Positions 35,025-47,318 of a stretch of 64,000 bases of DNA are shown here, piece by piece; position 1 is the first letter of the stretch, and each line of letters begins with the position of its first letter. Source of the stretch: Bidens hawaiensis (Eukaryota; Streptophyta; Magnoliopsida; Asterales; Asteraceae); NCBI GenBank assembly GCA_021521415.1, contig JAIQDT010000667.1, positions 103,059 through 167,058 of the forward strand. The letters are read 5' to 3'. The notes below the pieces were generated by a model. That model was given only the letters and a program-made list of their open reading frames with translations, was not told the DNA's origin and made no database searches. The position numbers and the translations under genes are program-made.

Positions 35025-37628
35025 TGTGACAATCGTCAATTTCAGGTTAACTCCGTTAACTCCGTTAACTCAACTCCGTCAATTCAAACTTAAGATCATT
35101 GAATCTGTAACGCACACCTCATTACATTTAAACTAGGGTTTAAATGACGCTTGACACTTACTACATGTGTAGTCTTTCGGGAATTGCACCGAAACGCAAA
35201 CGAGTTGACGCAAACAATTGGTGAATAAACGAAAAACGTCAAAACAATAATTATGTGATAATTATGTGTTAGACATATGTGTTACTTGATTATATTATGT
35301 ATGATACTAAACAAGAAACAAGAGCTAGTTAAAATAAGCTAGAAAAGTGCAAATTAGAAGTTGAGGGACCTAGATGTAACATGTTACTATAAATAATAAT
35401 ATAAACCTAAACCCTAACACTCCCTCTCCCTCCCTCTAGACCGATCGGCCCCCCTTCCCCCTTGTTCTTGGCTGCCGTCAATCACACACACACATATACA
35501 CAAGATCTTTCAAGTTTAATCTAATATTAAGGTGCTAGGAAGGTATAAACAACTATCCTATGTATTTTACATGCTTAATTTTGAGTTTGAATGGGTTAAT
35601 TATAAACCCTAAAATCTGGAAATTTCATATATTGTGTTCATATGATCTTTATTTGATTTGATGATGTATTGATGATGATTTGATAACTAGAATTGATATT
35701 GTTACATGTTAATTGTTGTGTCTTGATTTTGAGATCAAATAAAACCCTAACCATGTATGTATGGTGTAATTGATGTGCATGGATAGTGATTATGGTGTCT
35801 AGAGTGTTATATGAACGGATTATAGTCTATAGATGGTTAATATGTTGAGTTTTGTTGCAAACAGTTTCTGGACAGATTGTGTTGTTGATGTTCAATTGAC
35901 TGTATCAGGGTGTAAATGTGAAAATTGGTTGAGATTATTGATACTACAGTAAACTAGGTTGAGTCTAGTTTCTAAAGAATATAAATTTGCAATTTTTGGA
36001 CGTGTAAAAGTTAACCTTTATGATTTTACAAAAACGTTGTGCAAAGCTGAGTTGTTAGACCTGCTGTTAGGTTGTTTTGTAAATGTTATATCTCATGAAC
36101 TACGAGACCAATTGGGTTGGTTCCATTTCTGGAAGTTTAATTATTGAGTTAGAAACCTAACCCAAGTGGTCTTGCATTTTTTGGATTTTTCATTTAACGG
36201 GAATTTCAAATAACATTCTGTTGCGCATGAATTTGACTGTTATGAGCTTGCTGTAGAGTTTTGATCATTATGAGAAATCTATGTGGAATAAAAATAAAAT
36301 AAAATATGTTCTGGAAACCTAACACATGCATGCTTTAGTGATGATTTTTGGTAAATTAATTGAGATGCTATGATCGGTGGAATAGTACAATCTTTCAAGT
36401 AGAATTTCTGTCTTGGTGAAACTAGCTGCTGAATTTTGTGAAAATGCATGAAACATGATAATTGCTAATTAATTGTTGTTTTGACCAATTTGCCCCTGCG
36501 GGGAATACTTGCTAAATAGTTGTCGTGTTTTGACCAAATTGCCCTTGCGGGGAATAATTGCTAGTTAATTGTTATGTGTGACCAAATTGCCCTTACGGGG
36601 AGTAATTGCTAGTGATGTACATTATTAATACATGACACGTAAAAAATTGCTCACACACGTATCGTATCACAAATGTACTCGTTAAGTCACACACGATTCA
36701 CAAACAAACACGAAACGTATCTTGTGATTAGGAATTATGTGCCGGGTCTAGAGAATCGATATTAGTTCCGATACTTAGAAAATCTCCTTGTTGTTTTAGA
36801 ACGCTAGAGAGAGCTTTCTGTGACGCGCATCACTTGGTGATTTATTTTGGGAATTCTTCGCAAACAGTGAGTTTCACTTACCCCTTTAAACTGTTTTAAA
36901 CGCTTTTCACTTGGGGGAGATAACATACTCCGATAAACGCATTTAAGATTTTGTTAGTAAATTATATATCACTTGTAAAGGCTAAGTGGCAAACGAAACA
37001 TTTGAAGTCCTACACATCGAACCGGTTAATATTTGGAATAGCGAGTCACTGTTGAGTAGTACTACTGGGTTTGACAAACCCCACCCAACGCTAAACTCGA
37101 CTGGAGGTCGAGCGGGTGTAATTTTGGCTAACACGTACCATGGTCTGGATGACCTGGTGACAAGGCACTTGATAAACAGTCAGCTTCGGTGTCGAACAAT
37201 TAGTAATACTTGTTGTATAGGCTAGCTACCTATCGATATATAATTGATTTAACACTGTCTGGTAACGCAAAACGCTAAACGCAAAACGCTGAACGCAAAC
37301 GCTAAACACTTTATTTTATTTAAACTTGTGAACTCACCAACCTTGTGTTAACACTTTTAGTATGTTATTCTCAGGTAGCCGAGGCGGGCGCGCGGTATAG
37401 GATCATGCATGGTTTTTGAACATTCTGATATGCAAACATGTTTTAACTATTATTACTTGGGTTTTTAAGTCGTCCTGCGTGACGCAACTTTTGTCTTTTG
37501 GTTTTTACGCTTCCGCACTTAATTTCATTTAAACGTTTTTATGGTTTGATTATAACTAATGATTCCGATCCTGTTAGTTCACACCCTCTGACGGTAAAAC
37601 TCCGTTAGTGGAATTTGAGGGTGTGACA
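35025..37628 (+). repeat. 5' LTR of chromovirus 1
   Basis: TGTGACAATC...GGGTGTGACA. TATA box TATAAATA at 35388-35395. Three tandem units of about 49 bp at 36482-36612 carry small hairpins (CCCCTGCGGGG and variants). Confidence 0.95.
35388..35395 (+). promoter_or_regulatory. TATA box of the chromovirus 1 LTR
   Basis: TATAAATA at base 364 of the LTR. The same box is in the 3' LTR at 43874-43881. Confidence 0.6.
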
Positions 37629-37631
37629 GAT

Positions 37632-37643
37632 TGGTATCAGAGC
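37632..37643 (+). other. Primer binding site, initiator Met tRNA
   Basis: TGGTATCAGAGC, three bases after the 5' LTR end. Complementary to the 3' end of plant initiator Met tRNA. Confidence 0.9.
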
Positions 37644-37803
37644 CATTGGTTATAGCGAACTAGAAATTGCATGCATACTAGACTATAACCGCGATGACCC
37701 ATTAGTTATAATGATACGCACTGCATAGATTTGTGTAGTCTTTGTTATCTTATCTCTTTACCCCTTTCACTCATACGCGCGCATACACGGCTTACCTGTA
37801 GGA

Positions 37804-38533
37804 ATGTCGACGCCGCCATCATCATCATCATCCGATCCGATGACTCATGCTCACGGGAAAGAACCGCAGATACCTACCGCATCGCCACCCCGAGTAGTTC
37901 CGGAACTCGAAGCTCCCGCACCGAAGAGTTATCGCTTATCCGGAAACATGTACGAAAACGAAGTTAGCTGGGATTGGTACCCTAATATGATCAGACGTAT
38001 GGTCTATCGCGAACAAGTTCCCCGCTACCCCACCCGAACCATCCTGCTTATCCCAACACCTTACCACCCATAACCGAACCTGTAGAGCGTGTGCTCGCAG
38101 CTGTTGTTTCTTGTTTGGAGCATGATGTTGGTTACATGCGCTATACGAGAGCGAACGTTTCCGGACTGTTAAAAGATGGAACCGAAATAAAGAGGAAATT
38201 TCCCGCATGACAGTAGCAATGAAGGAAATGCAAGAGGCTAGTGATCAACAGATGAAGATTATGAGAAAGATGCAAGCCGAGATGATAGACTTGCAAGAGT
38301 AACTCCAAGTAGCAAGGACCCGAACCGAGATAGCTTTAGAGCGCTGCGATGTCTTACAAATGCAAATTGCTCAGAACGCAGCCGAACCTGAGGCAGAGCC
38401 TGAAGAGGAACCCGAAGAAGATCCCGAAGAGGAGCCTGAGGAGGATCCCGAGGAGGAACCTGAAGAAGAACCGGAGGAAGAACCGGCAGAGGAGGAGGCA
38501 CACTCAGAGGTGTCCTCAGACGATGACATCTAA
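37804..38533 (+). pseudogene. Pre-gag ORF of chromovirus 1, acidic tail
   Basis: Starts MSTPPSSSSSDPMTHAHGK; a stop closes the first frame at 38073, after which other frames continue (MRYTRANVSGLL). A coiled-coil-like stretch (EMIDLQE, stop at about 38300, LQVARTRTEIALERCDVLQM) leads to a run of EEPEEDPEEEP-type repeats (38390-38500) and the end SEVSSDDDI. Its role in the element is unknown to me; similar short pre-gag frames occur in related plant elements. At least one frameshift and one nonsense codon make it inactive. Confidence 0.6.
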
Positions 38534-38785
38534 GGATGATAACACCTAGATGGAGGGGTTGTCTCCATCCAAACTATTATTTTTCTATGATTTTAAGGAT
38601 TGGTTTTAAATACTTTGTAGCGAATACAATGGTTTTAATCATGAATTATTATTTGGATTAATATATGGTTGTGATGTGATGTTTGTTCCTTTTATTTGTT
38701 TCTTACCTATCTTTTATTACATGTATGGTGTGTTTCATATGAAAGAAAAATTCATGTTTAACATTTTATGCTGTGATTCTAGGAA
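38534..38785 (+). other. Intron-like spacer between pre-gag and gag
   Basis: 252 bp, T-rich, ending tgctgtgattctag immediately before GAAATG, where gag begins. It reads like a 3' splice site, so gag may be expressed from a spliced RNA. Donor not fixed. Confidence 0.35.
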
Positions 38786-41700
38786 ATGACAGGAAGAAAC
38801 GCTGGACACGGACGTGGTAACATCAACCTGACTGCAGCAGAACTCCAAACTCTGCTGAATGACCACGTGGTGGCCGCTCTAGCCGCACATGTACAGAACC
38901 AAGCTGGAGGTCCAATTGGAACGTGTACCTTCAAGAATTACCTTGACTGCAAGCCCAGTACGTTTAAGGGCACTGAGGGAGCTATAGGCTTCCTTCGTTG
39001 GGCTGAGAAGGCCGAATTGGCGTTTGAAATGTGTAGTTGTCCCCCTGCCAGTAGAGTCAAATTTGCTGCTGGAACACTTGAAGATTCTGCTCTCACTTGG
39101 TGGAATTCGAACGTACAGATTCTTGGATTAGAACAGGCTAACGCGATGAACTGGGAGGAGTTCAAGAACATGATGCGAGAAGAGTACTGTCCGAGAGAGG
39201 AGATTGCAAAGTTGGAGTCAGAGTTTTGGTCATTGAAGATGGTGGGTTCAGAAATCGAGGCCTACACTACCCGTTCTCACGAGTTGGCCGTGATGTGTCC
39301 ACGGATGGTAGACCCACCGAGTAAGAGGATTGAAATGTATATTGATGGGTTGGCACCGCAAATTCAGGGCATGGTAACGTCTTCCAGACCAGCCACGATT
39401 CAACAAGCGATTCGGTTAGCTCACAAACTAACGGATCAAGCAGTGACCCAAGGTGCGCTACCACCTAGGGGTTCAACCACTAAAGCCCGTGACAACCCGA
39501 GTGCTGACAACAACAACAACAACCCGAGCAGCGGAAAGAGAAAGTTTGACAACACCAGATCCTCATCCTCGAACCCCCCACAGCAGCAACACTACCAAAA
39601 GCCCGAATTCACCCGGAGCTTCAACAATCAGGGTCACAATAACAATAACAACGGTAGCGGGCAGGTTTCGAGCTTGGCTATGCTGGGAAGTACCCGAAGT
39701 GCAACAGGTGTAACTATCATCATGCTGGCCCGTGTGACCGTGACAAGTGTCTGAGATGCGGAAAGATGGGTCACCAGGCAAAGGAATGTAGAGGAGACCT
39801 TGTGGCAAAGGGTGCTCCTAAACCACCTATGACGACAAAGGGATGTTTTGAATGTGGGCAGGAAGGTCATTTCAGGAAAGATTGTCCCAAGCTGAAACAG
39901 AACGACAACAATGGAGGTAATGGAAGTGGTAGTGGTGGTGGAAACAATGGTAAAGGAAGAGCTTTTGTTATTGGGTTGGGTCAAGCCCGCAATGATCCGT
40001 ACGTGGTAACTGGTAAGTTCCCTGTGAACGATTGTTTTGCTTCTGTATTGTTTGACACTGGAGCTGATAGGAGTTTTGTGTCGAAAGCCTTTAGTCAACT
40101 CTTAGACCTAACTCCAACCCCGTTAGATGCTAAGTTTCCTGTTGAATTAGCTGACGGTAAGACTATAGTAACGACTCATGTACTTGCGGGATGTAAGTTA
40201 AAACTGGCAGGTCATGTCTTTGATATCGACCTTATTCCTTTTACGCTTAGTAGTTTCGATGTCGTGGTCGGCATGGACTGGTTATCCGAGAACCGAGCGG
40301 AGATTATATGTCCCGACAAGATAGTCCACATTACTACCCCTTCCGGCAAGATCATTTCGATCCGGGGCGAGAGAAACGACATGACCACCAGCGTCATTAC
40401 CCTCATGAAGGCGCAGAAGTATCTACGAAAGGGTCATCCGGCAATTTTGGCGCAGATTGTTGAGAAACCCGCGGAGGAGAAGCGAATTGAAGGGATACCG
40501 ATTGTGCGAGATTTTCTGGAAGTTTTCCCGGAGGATTTGCCTGGACTCCCTCCTATTCGTCAAGTCGAATTCCAAATCGAGTTGACACCCGGTGCAGCAC
40601 CCATAGCACGAGCGCCGTATTGGCTCGCACCGGCGGAGCTTCTGGAACTGTCCACTCAGTTGCAAGATTTGTTGGATAAGGGTTTTATCCGACCTAGCTC
40701 ATCGCCATGGGGAGCCCCTGTCTTATTTGTCAGAAAGAAGGACGGGACTTTCCGCATGTGCATCGACTACCGGGAGTTGAACAAGGTGACGGTCAAGAAC
40801 CGTTATCCTTTACCCCGAATTGATGATCTGTTTGACCAGCTTCAAGGATCGAGTTTTTACTCGAAGATCGATATGCGATCTGGTTACCATCAACTAAGAG
40901 TGCGCGAAGAAGATATTTCAAAGACGGCTTTCAGAACACGGTATGGTCACTACGAGTTTTCGGTTATGCCTTTTTGACTAACCAACGCACCAGCCCTATT
41001 TATAGATCTCATGAATCGAGTATGCAAGGTGTACCTCAACAAGTTTGTGATTGTGTTTATTGACGATATCCTGGTCTACTCCAAGGACAAGGCTGACCAT
41101 GAGGAACACTTAAGGGTAATTCTGGAATTATTGAAGAAGGAACAACTGTACGCAAAACTCTCGAAATGCGAATTTTGGCTTCGCGAGGTTCACTTTTTAG
41201 GACATGTGATCAACGAGAATGGTATCCATGTCGATCCCGGTAAGGTAGAGGCCTTCAAAAACTGGGAAGCACCTAAGACCCTGACTGAGGTGCGGCAATT
41301 CCTAGGACTGGCCGGCTATTACCGGCGTTTCATTGAAGGATTTTCAAAGATTGCCCAACCCCTCACCGCTTTGACTCACAAGGGTACTAGGTACAATTGG
41401 GGTGACGCGCAAGAATCCGCTTTTCAGCTGTTGAAAACCAAACTCTGTAGCGCCCCTATTCCAGCCCTACCCGAGGGAACGGAGAATTTTGAGGTACACT
41501 GTGACGCATCGATACAAGGTCTCTGTTGTGTGCTGATGCAACTCGAGAAGGTTATAGCTTATGCCTCTCGACAACTGCTTGTTCACGAGAAGAACTACAC
41601 GACCCATGATTTGGAACTCGGAGCTGTGGTGTTTGCCCTTAAGATATGGAGGCATTACTTGTACGGTACCAAGTTTACTATTTACACCGACCACAAGAGT

Positions 41701-43377
41701 CTCCAGCATATCTACGATCAGAAGGAGCTGAACATGCGACAGCGTCGTTGGGTCGAGCTGCTCAAGGATTATGATTGTGCCATCAAATACCACCCTGGCA
41801 AGGCCAATGTAGTGGCCGACGCCCTCAGCAGAAAAGAAACAGATAAACCCAGAAGAGTGCGAGCAGTGCAACTCACGATTCATACCAACTTACCCGATCA
41901 GATTCGCGAGGCGCAACTCGAAGCTTTGAAAGATGATAATCTTCCATCGGAACTCATGCGGGCCATGAACAAGCAACTTGAAACCAAATCGGACGGGGTC
42001 CGATATTTTGAGAACCAGATTTGGGTTCCACGATACGGAGAGTTGAGAACTCTGGTGATGGACGAAGCACACAAGTCCAGATATTCTATCCACCCTGGCT
42101 CAGATAAAATTTATCATGACTTAAAGGCACTTTACTGGTGGCCGAATATGAAAGCCGACATTGCCACCTACGTGAGCAAATGCTTGACTTGTGCCAGAGT
42201 CAAAATAGAATACCAGAAACCATCTGGCCTACTACAACAACCTGAACTTCCAATGTGGAAATGGGAACACATTTCAATGGATTTTATCACGGGATTACCT
42301 AAAACACCGACGGGATGCGATACCATCTGGGTGATCGTTGACCGGTTGACTAAGTCCGCACACTTTTTAGCGATTAAGGAATCTGACAAAATGGAAAGAT
42401 TGACTCGCGTCTACATGAAGGAAGTAGTGTCTAGACACGGAGTGCCTGTCTCAATCATTTCTGATCGAGATTCTCGTTTCACTTCGCACTTTTGGAAGTC
42501 ACTACAAAGCGCACTAGGCACACGTCTTGATATGAGCACAGCCTACCATCCTCAGACGGATGGGCAAAGTGAACGAACTATTCAGACCCTGGAGGATATG
42601 TTGCGTGCATGTGTGTTGGATTTCGGAAAAAGTTGGGAACCTCACTTACCTTTGGTAGAGTTTTCGTATAATAACAGCTACCACGCAAGTATTAAAGCAG
42701 CGCCGTTTGAAGCACTGTACGGACGGAAGTGTCGATCACCACTCTGCTGGGCAGAGGTGGGTGACAGCCAAATCACTGGTCCAGAACTGGTACTCGAAAC
42801 TTCGGAAAAGATTGTTCAAATCCGAAATCGCATGGCAGCAGCACGAGATCGCCAAAAGAGTTACGCCGACAAGCGCCGAAAACCTCTCGAATTTCAAGTG
42901 AATGACCAAGTGTTACTCAAAGTCTCACCTTGGAAAGGTGTGGTTCGCTTTGGGAAGCGAAACAAACTCAACCCACGATACGTTGGTCCTTACCGGATAA
43001 TGGAACGCGTTGGTCCGGTGGCGTACCGACTGGATTTACCAGCGGAACTCAGCAGTGTACACAATGTCTTCCACGTATCCAATTTGAAGAAATGCTTATC
43101 CGATGAAACCCAAGTAGTCCCTTTGGACGAACTGCAAATTGATGAACAGCTACGCTTCATTGAAGAACCAGTTGAAGTTTTGGACTGGGAAACCAAAACA
43201 CTCAAGCACAGCAAAATTCCAATCGTTAAGGTTCATTGGAACTCAAGACGTGGACCGGAGTTCACGTGGGAACGCGAGGATCAAATGATGAAAAAGTATC
43301 CTCACCTTTTTGAAGGGCTGACCAAACACAGAAAACCGCGAAACCCGACAAACCGTCAGAAATCACCGGAAGTATGA
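38786..43377 (+). pseudogene. Gag-pol of chromovirus 1 (frameshift and stop)
   Basis: Gag (38786 to about 39690) has the retrotransposon gag core ([44 protein letters not shown]) and a polar Asn/Gln-rich tail. A frameshift at about 39660-39690 moves to the frame with zinc knuckles ([40 protein letters not shown]). Protease [12 protein letters not shown] with YRELNK and FIDDILVYS, RNase H, integrase HHCC zinc finger and D,D,E core, and a chromodomain near the end ([17 protein letters not shown]) follow. An in-frame TGA at 40975-40977 replaces a Gly codon in MPFGLTNAP of RT; the same frame resumes at once and stays open to 43377. So the element carries at least two inactivating changes despite young LTRs. 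Confidence 0.95.
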
Positions 43378-43510
43378 ATTAAATTTCGGGACGAAATTTC
43401 TTTCTACTAGGGGATGATATGACAAACTGAAAAATTTTTCTTACTTTTTCAGACACTCTTCACGACTTGACTCAAATTTTAGGGACGAAAATTCTTTAAC
43501 ATGGGAATGA
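43378..43510 (+). other. 3' untranslated tail and polypurine tract, duplicated
   Basis: Two similar blocks: TTTCGGGACGAAATTTC...GGGGATGATATGACAAAC (43384-43427) and TTTAGGGACGAAAATTC...GGGAATGATGTGACAATC (43478-43520). The second abuts the LTR and would be the working PPT (GGGAATGA). The first looks like an older PPT plus LTR start. Confidence 0.7.
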
Positions 43511-46115
43511 TGTGACAATCGTCAATTTCAGGTTAACTCCGTTAACTTCGTTAACTCAACTCCGTCAATTCAAACTTAAGATCATTGAATCTGTAACGCA
43601 CACCTCATTACATTTAAACTAGGGTTTAAATGACGCTTGACACTTACTACATGTGTAGTCTTTCGGGAATTGCACCGAAACGCAAACGAGTTGACGCAAA
43701 CAATTGGTGAATAAACGAAAAACGTCAAAACAATAATTATGTGATAATTATGTGTTAGACATATGTGTTACTTGATTATATTATGTATGATACTAAACAA
43801 GAAACAAGAGCTAGTTAAAATAAGCTAGAAAAGTGCAAATTAGAAGTTGAGGGACCTAGATGTAACATGTTACTATAAATAATAATATAAACCTAAACCC
43901 TAACACTCCCTCTCCCTCCCTCTAGACCGATCGGCCCCCCTTCCCCCTTGTTCTTGGCTGCCGTCAATCACACACACACATATACACAAGATCTTTCAAG
44001 TTTAATCTAAGATTAAGGTGCTAGGAAGGTATAAACAACTATCCTATGTATTTTACATGCTTAATTTTGAGTTTGAATGGGTTAATTATAAACCCTAAAA
44101 TCTGGAAATTTCATATATTGTGTTCATATGATCTTTATTTGATTTGATGATGTATTGATGATGATTTGATAACTAGAATTGATATTGTTACATGTTAATT
44201 GTTGTGTCTTGATTTTGAGATCAAATAAAACCCTAACCATGTATGTATGGTGTAATTGATGTGCATGGATAGTGATTATGGTGTCTAGAGTGTTATATGA
44301 ACGGATTATAGTCTATAGATGGTTAATATGTTGAGTTTTGTTGCAAACAGTTTCTGGACAGATTGTGTTGTTGATGTTCAATTGACTGTATCGGGGTATA
44401 AATTTGAAAATTGGTTGAGATTATTGATACTACAGTAAACTAGGTTGAGTCTAGTTTCTAAAGAATATAAATTTGCAATTTTTGGACATGTAAAAGTTAA
44501 CCTTTATGATTTTACAAAAACGTTGTGCAAAGCTGAGTTGTTAGACCTGCTGTTAGGTTGTTTTGTAAATGTTATATCTCATGAACTACGAGACCAATTG
44601 GGTTGGTTCCATTTCTGGAAGTTTAATTATTGAGTTAGAAACCTAACCCAAGTGGTCTTGCATTTTTTGGATTTTTCATTTAACGGGAATTTCAAATAAC
44701 ATTCTGTTGCGCATGAATTTGACTGTTATGAGCTTGCTGTAGTGTTTTGATCATTATGAGAAATCTATGTGGAATAAAAATAAAATAAAATATGTTCTGG
44801 AAACCTAACACATGCATGCTTTAGTGATGATTTTTGGTAAATTAATTGAGATGCTATGATCGGTGGAATAGTACAATCTTTCAAGTAGAATTTCTGTCTC
44901 GGTGAAACTAGCTGCTGAATTTTGTGAAAATGCATGAAACATGATAATTGCTAATTAATTGTTGTTTTGACCAATTTGCCCCTGCGGGGAATACTTGCTA
45001 AATAGTTGTCGTGTTTTGACCAAATTGCCCTTGCGGGGAATAATTGCTAGTTAATTGTTATGTGTGACCAAATTGCCCTTACGGGGAGTAATTGCTAGTG
45101 ATGTACATTATTAATACATGACACGTAAAAAATTGCTCACACACGTATCGTATCACAAATGTACTCGTTAAGTCACACACGATTCACAAACAAACACGAA
45201 ACGTATCTTGTGATTAGGAATTATGTGCCGGGTCTAGAGACTCAATATTAGTTCCGATACTTAGAAAATCTCCTTGTTGTTTTAGAACGCTAGAGAGAGC
45301 TTTCTGTGACGCGCATCACTTGGTGATTTATTTTGGGAATTCTTCGCAAACAGTGAGTTTCACTTACCCCTTTAAACTGTTTTAAACGCTTTTCACTTGG
45401 GGGAGATAACATACTTCGATAAACGCATTTAAGATTTTGTTAGTAAATTATATATCACTTGTAAAGGCTAAGTGACAAACGAAACATTTGAAGTCCTACA
45501 CATCGAACCGGTTAATATTTGGAATAGCGAGTCACTGTTGAGTAGTACTACTGGGTTTGACAAACCCCACCCAACGCTAAACTCGACTGGAGGTCGAGCG
45601 GGTGTAATTTTTGGCTAACACGTACCATGGTCTGGATGACCTGGTGACAAGGCACTTGATAAACAGTCAGCTTCGGTGTCGAACACTTAGTAATAATTGT
45701 TGTATAGGCTAGCTACCTATCGATATATAATTGATTTAACACTATCTGGTAACGCAAAACGCTAAACGCAAAACGCTGAACGCAAATGCTAAACGCTTTA
45801 TTTTATTTAAACTTGTGAACTCACCAACTTTGTGTTGACACTTTTAGTATGTTATTCTCAGGTAGCCGAGGCGGGCGCGCGGTATAGGATCATGCATGGT
45901 TTTTGAACATTCTGATATGCAAACATGTTTTAACTATTATTACTTGGGTTTTTAAGTCGTCCTGCGTGACGCAACTTTTGTCTTTTGGTTTTTACGCTTC
46001 CGCACTTAATTTCATTTAAACGTTTTTATGGTTTGATTATAACTAATGATTCCGATCCTGTTAGTTCACACCCTCTGACGGTAAAACTCCGTTAGTGGAA
46101 TTTGAGGGTGTGACA
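43511..46115 (+). repeat. 3' LTR of chromovirus 1
   Basis: Near-identical copy of 35025-37628, with 19 substitutions and one single-base indel counted by eye. Confidence 0.95.
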
Positions 46116-46779
46116 CATTACAATACCTCACCTTCACTCGACCCAATATTAGCTATGCAGTTCAACAGGTTTGCATGCACATGCACCCCCCCCCCCCCCC
46201 CGAACAACACATTGGGATGCTTTGAAACGCATCTTACGCTACATTCAAGGAACAACTTCATTTGGTCTCACTCTTGGTAAGCCCGATGCCCCAACTTTGC
46301 TTGCTTATACAGATGCCGATTGGGCTGGTTGTACTGACACACGGCGGTCCACATCCGGTATAGTGTTTATTACGGGACCAATCTTATTTCCTGGTCTTCC
46401 AAACGACAACCGACTATCTCCCTATCTAGTGCTGAAGCTGAATATCGAGGGGTTGCAAACGTGGTTGTTGAAATTTATTGGCTTCGCAACTTACTTCTTG
46501 AACTTCATCGCCCCTTAACACGTGCCACACTTGTGTATTGTGATAACGAGAGTGCCATATACCTTTCCGGGAATCCTGTGAATCATCAGCGTACGAAACA
46601 TATTGAACTTGACATCCATTTTGTCCGCGAACAGGTTCAGCAGGGTCATGTATGCATTCATCACGTGCCCTCTCCTTATCAGATAGCGGACATCTTTACA
46701 AAGGGACTTCCTCGTGCTTTATTTGAAGATTTCCGGTCCAGTCTCAGCATCCGATCACCTCCCGCTTCGACTGCGGGGG
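46116..46779 (+). pseudogene. Copia pol fragment: RNase H end
   Basis: Continues the host copia frame across the insertion: with one CATTA removed, GCA TTA CAA TAC joins ...SMAGAL to QYLTFTRPNISYAVQ. RNase H motifs: LKRILRYIQGTTSFGL, LLAYTDADWAGC, EIYWLRNLLLELH, TKHIELDIHFVREQV and ADIFTKGLP. A C16 run at 46186-46201 interrupts the frame, and further frameshifts lie near 46390-46460. The stop is TAA at 46783, just past the LTR start. Confidence 0.9.
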
Positions 46780-46918
46780 TGTAATAGACGTAGATATATA
46801 AAGCATAGATTGTATATAATGATTATTCTAGATGTGCCAAATATTATCTCCAAATATGAAGATTACGTTGCATTGTATTTATAACGAATGAATGAGAATG
46901 AGAAGGGCAATGATTCAC
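46780..46918 (+). repeat. Copia 3' LTR (right end approximate)
   Basis: Starts TGTAATAGACG after a GGGGG-containing polypurine tract. Has a TATTTATAA box near 46877. The right end is guessed at GATTCACA. Confidence 0.5.
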
Positions 46919-47310
46919 AAATTATTATTATATCAAGAACATATGAGTTTACAATCATGATCAGTGGCCGGTGATAGTTATACTCCATCAGAATGACATA
47001 ATCCTTATTGATCTACCGTCGTGGCGTTTTCCTAAAGATGTGATGCATCAGTCCATCATACACTAACGTAAATAAATTACATTCTGGACATTTTCTTCTA
47101 ATTACATTTTAAACCTAAACTTTAACTTTGAGAGGTGATGGGGATTAACCCAACAATCACCCCCCTTAATCTCGATCATCCTGTAGTAGATTTTTTTATA
47201 GCAAAAAGCTTCTTTGTTCAGACCTTCATTTTGCTCTATGCTGTGCAAGTATGCGTAGTCAGCCTTATCTTTGTTTCGCAAAGTCTTGATCCTCCGTGTC
47301 CCGTTTGAAC
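46919..47310. other. Spacer, no gene seen
   Basis: Mixed sequence without a convincing frame. It may include the outer part of the copia LTR or flank. Confidence 0.4.
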
Positions 47311-47318
47311 ATTTAGAA

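Larger units (their letters stand above)
35025..46115 (+). mobile_element. Ty3 chromovirus 1 (Tekay/Del-like), 11.1 kb
   Basis: Complete element: LTRs at 35025-37628 and 43511-46115, PBS for initiator Met tRNA, pre-gag ORF, gag-pol with chromodomain, PPT, and a perfect 5-bp target duplication CATTA (35020-35024, 46116-46120). By eye the LTRs differ at 19 substitutions and one indel over about 2604 bp (0.7%). Coding lesions make it non-autonomous. The clade is inferred from the C-terminal chromodomain, long LTRs and gag-pol order. Confidence 0.95.
33696..46918 (+). mobile_element. Decayed Ty1/copia retrotransposon, split by a Ty3 element
   Basis: The first 84 bp of the LTR are present at 33696-33779 and 46782-46865 as a direct repeat with three mismatches. 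Between them lie the C-terminal pol of a copia element in two parts (33780-35024 and 46116-46779), interrupted by the chromovirus at 35025-46115. Gag, protease and integrase core are missing. The outer right end near 46918 (GATTCACA) is a guess, and no target duplication was found. Confidence 0.75.

Noticed and set aside
35959..36147. 62-codon frame repeated at 44445-44633
   Set aside because: It is the same segment of the two LTRs, with no conserved domain; repetition reflects LTR identity, not a gene.
41467..41883. 138-codon minus-strand frame in chromovirus 1 pol
   Set aside because: Antisense shadow of the RNase H region.
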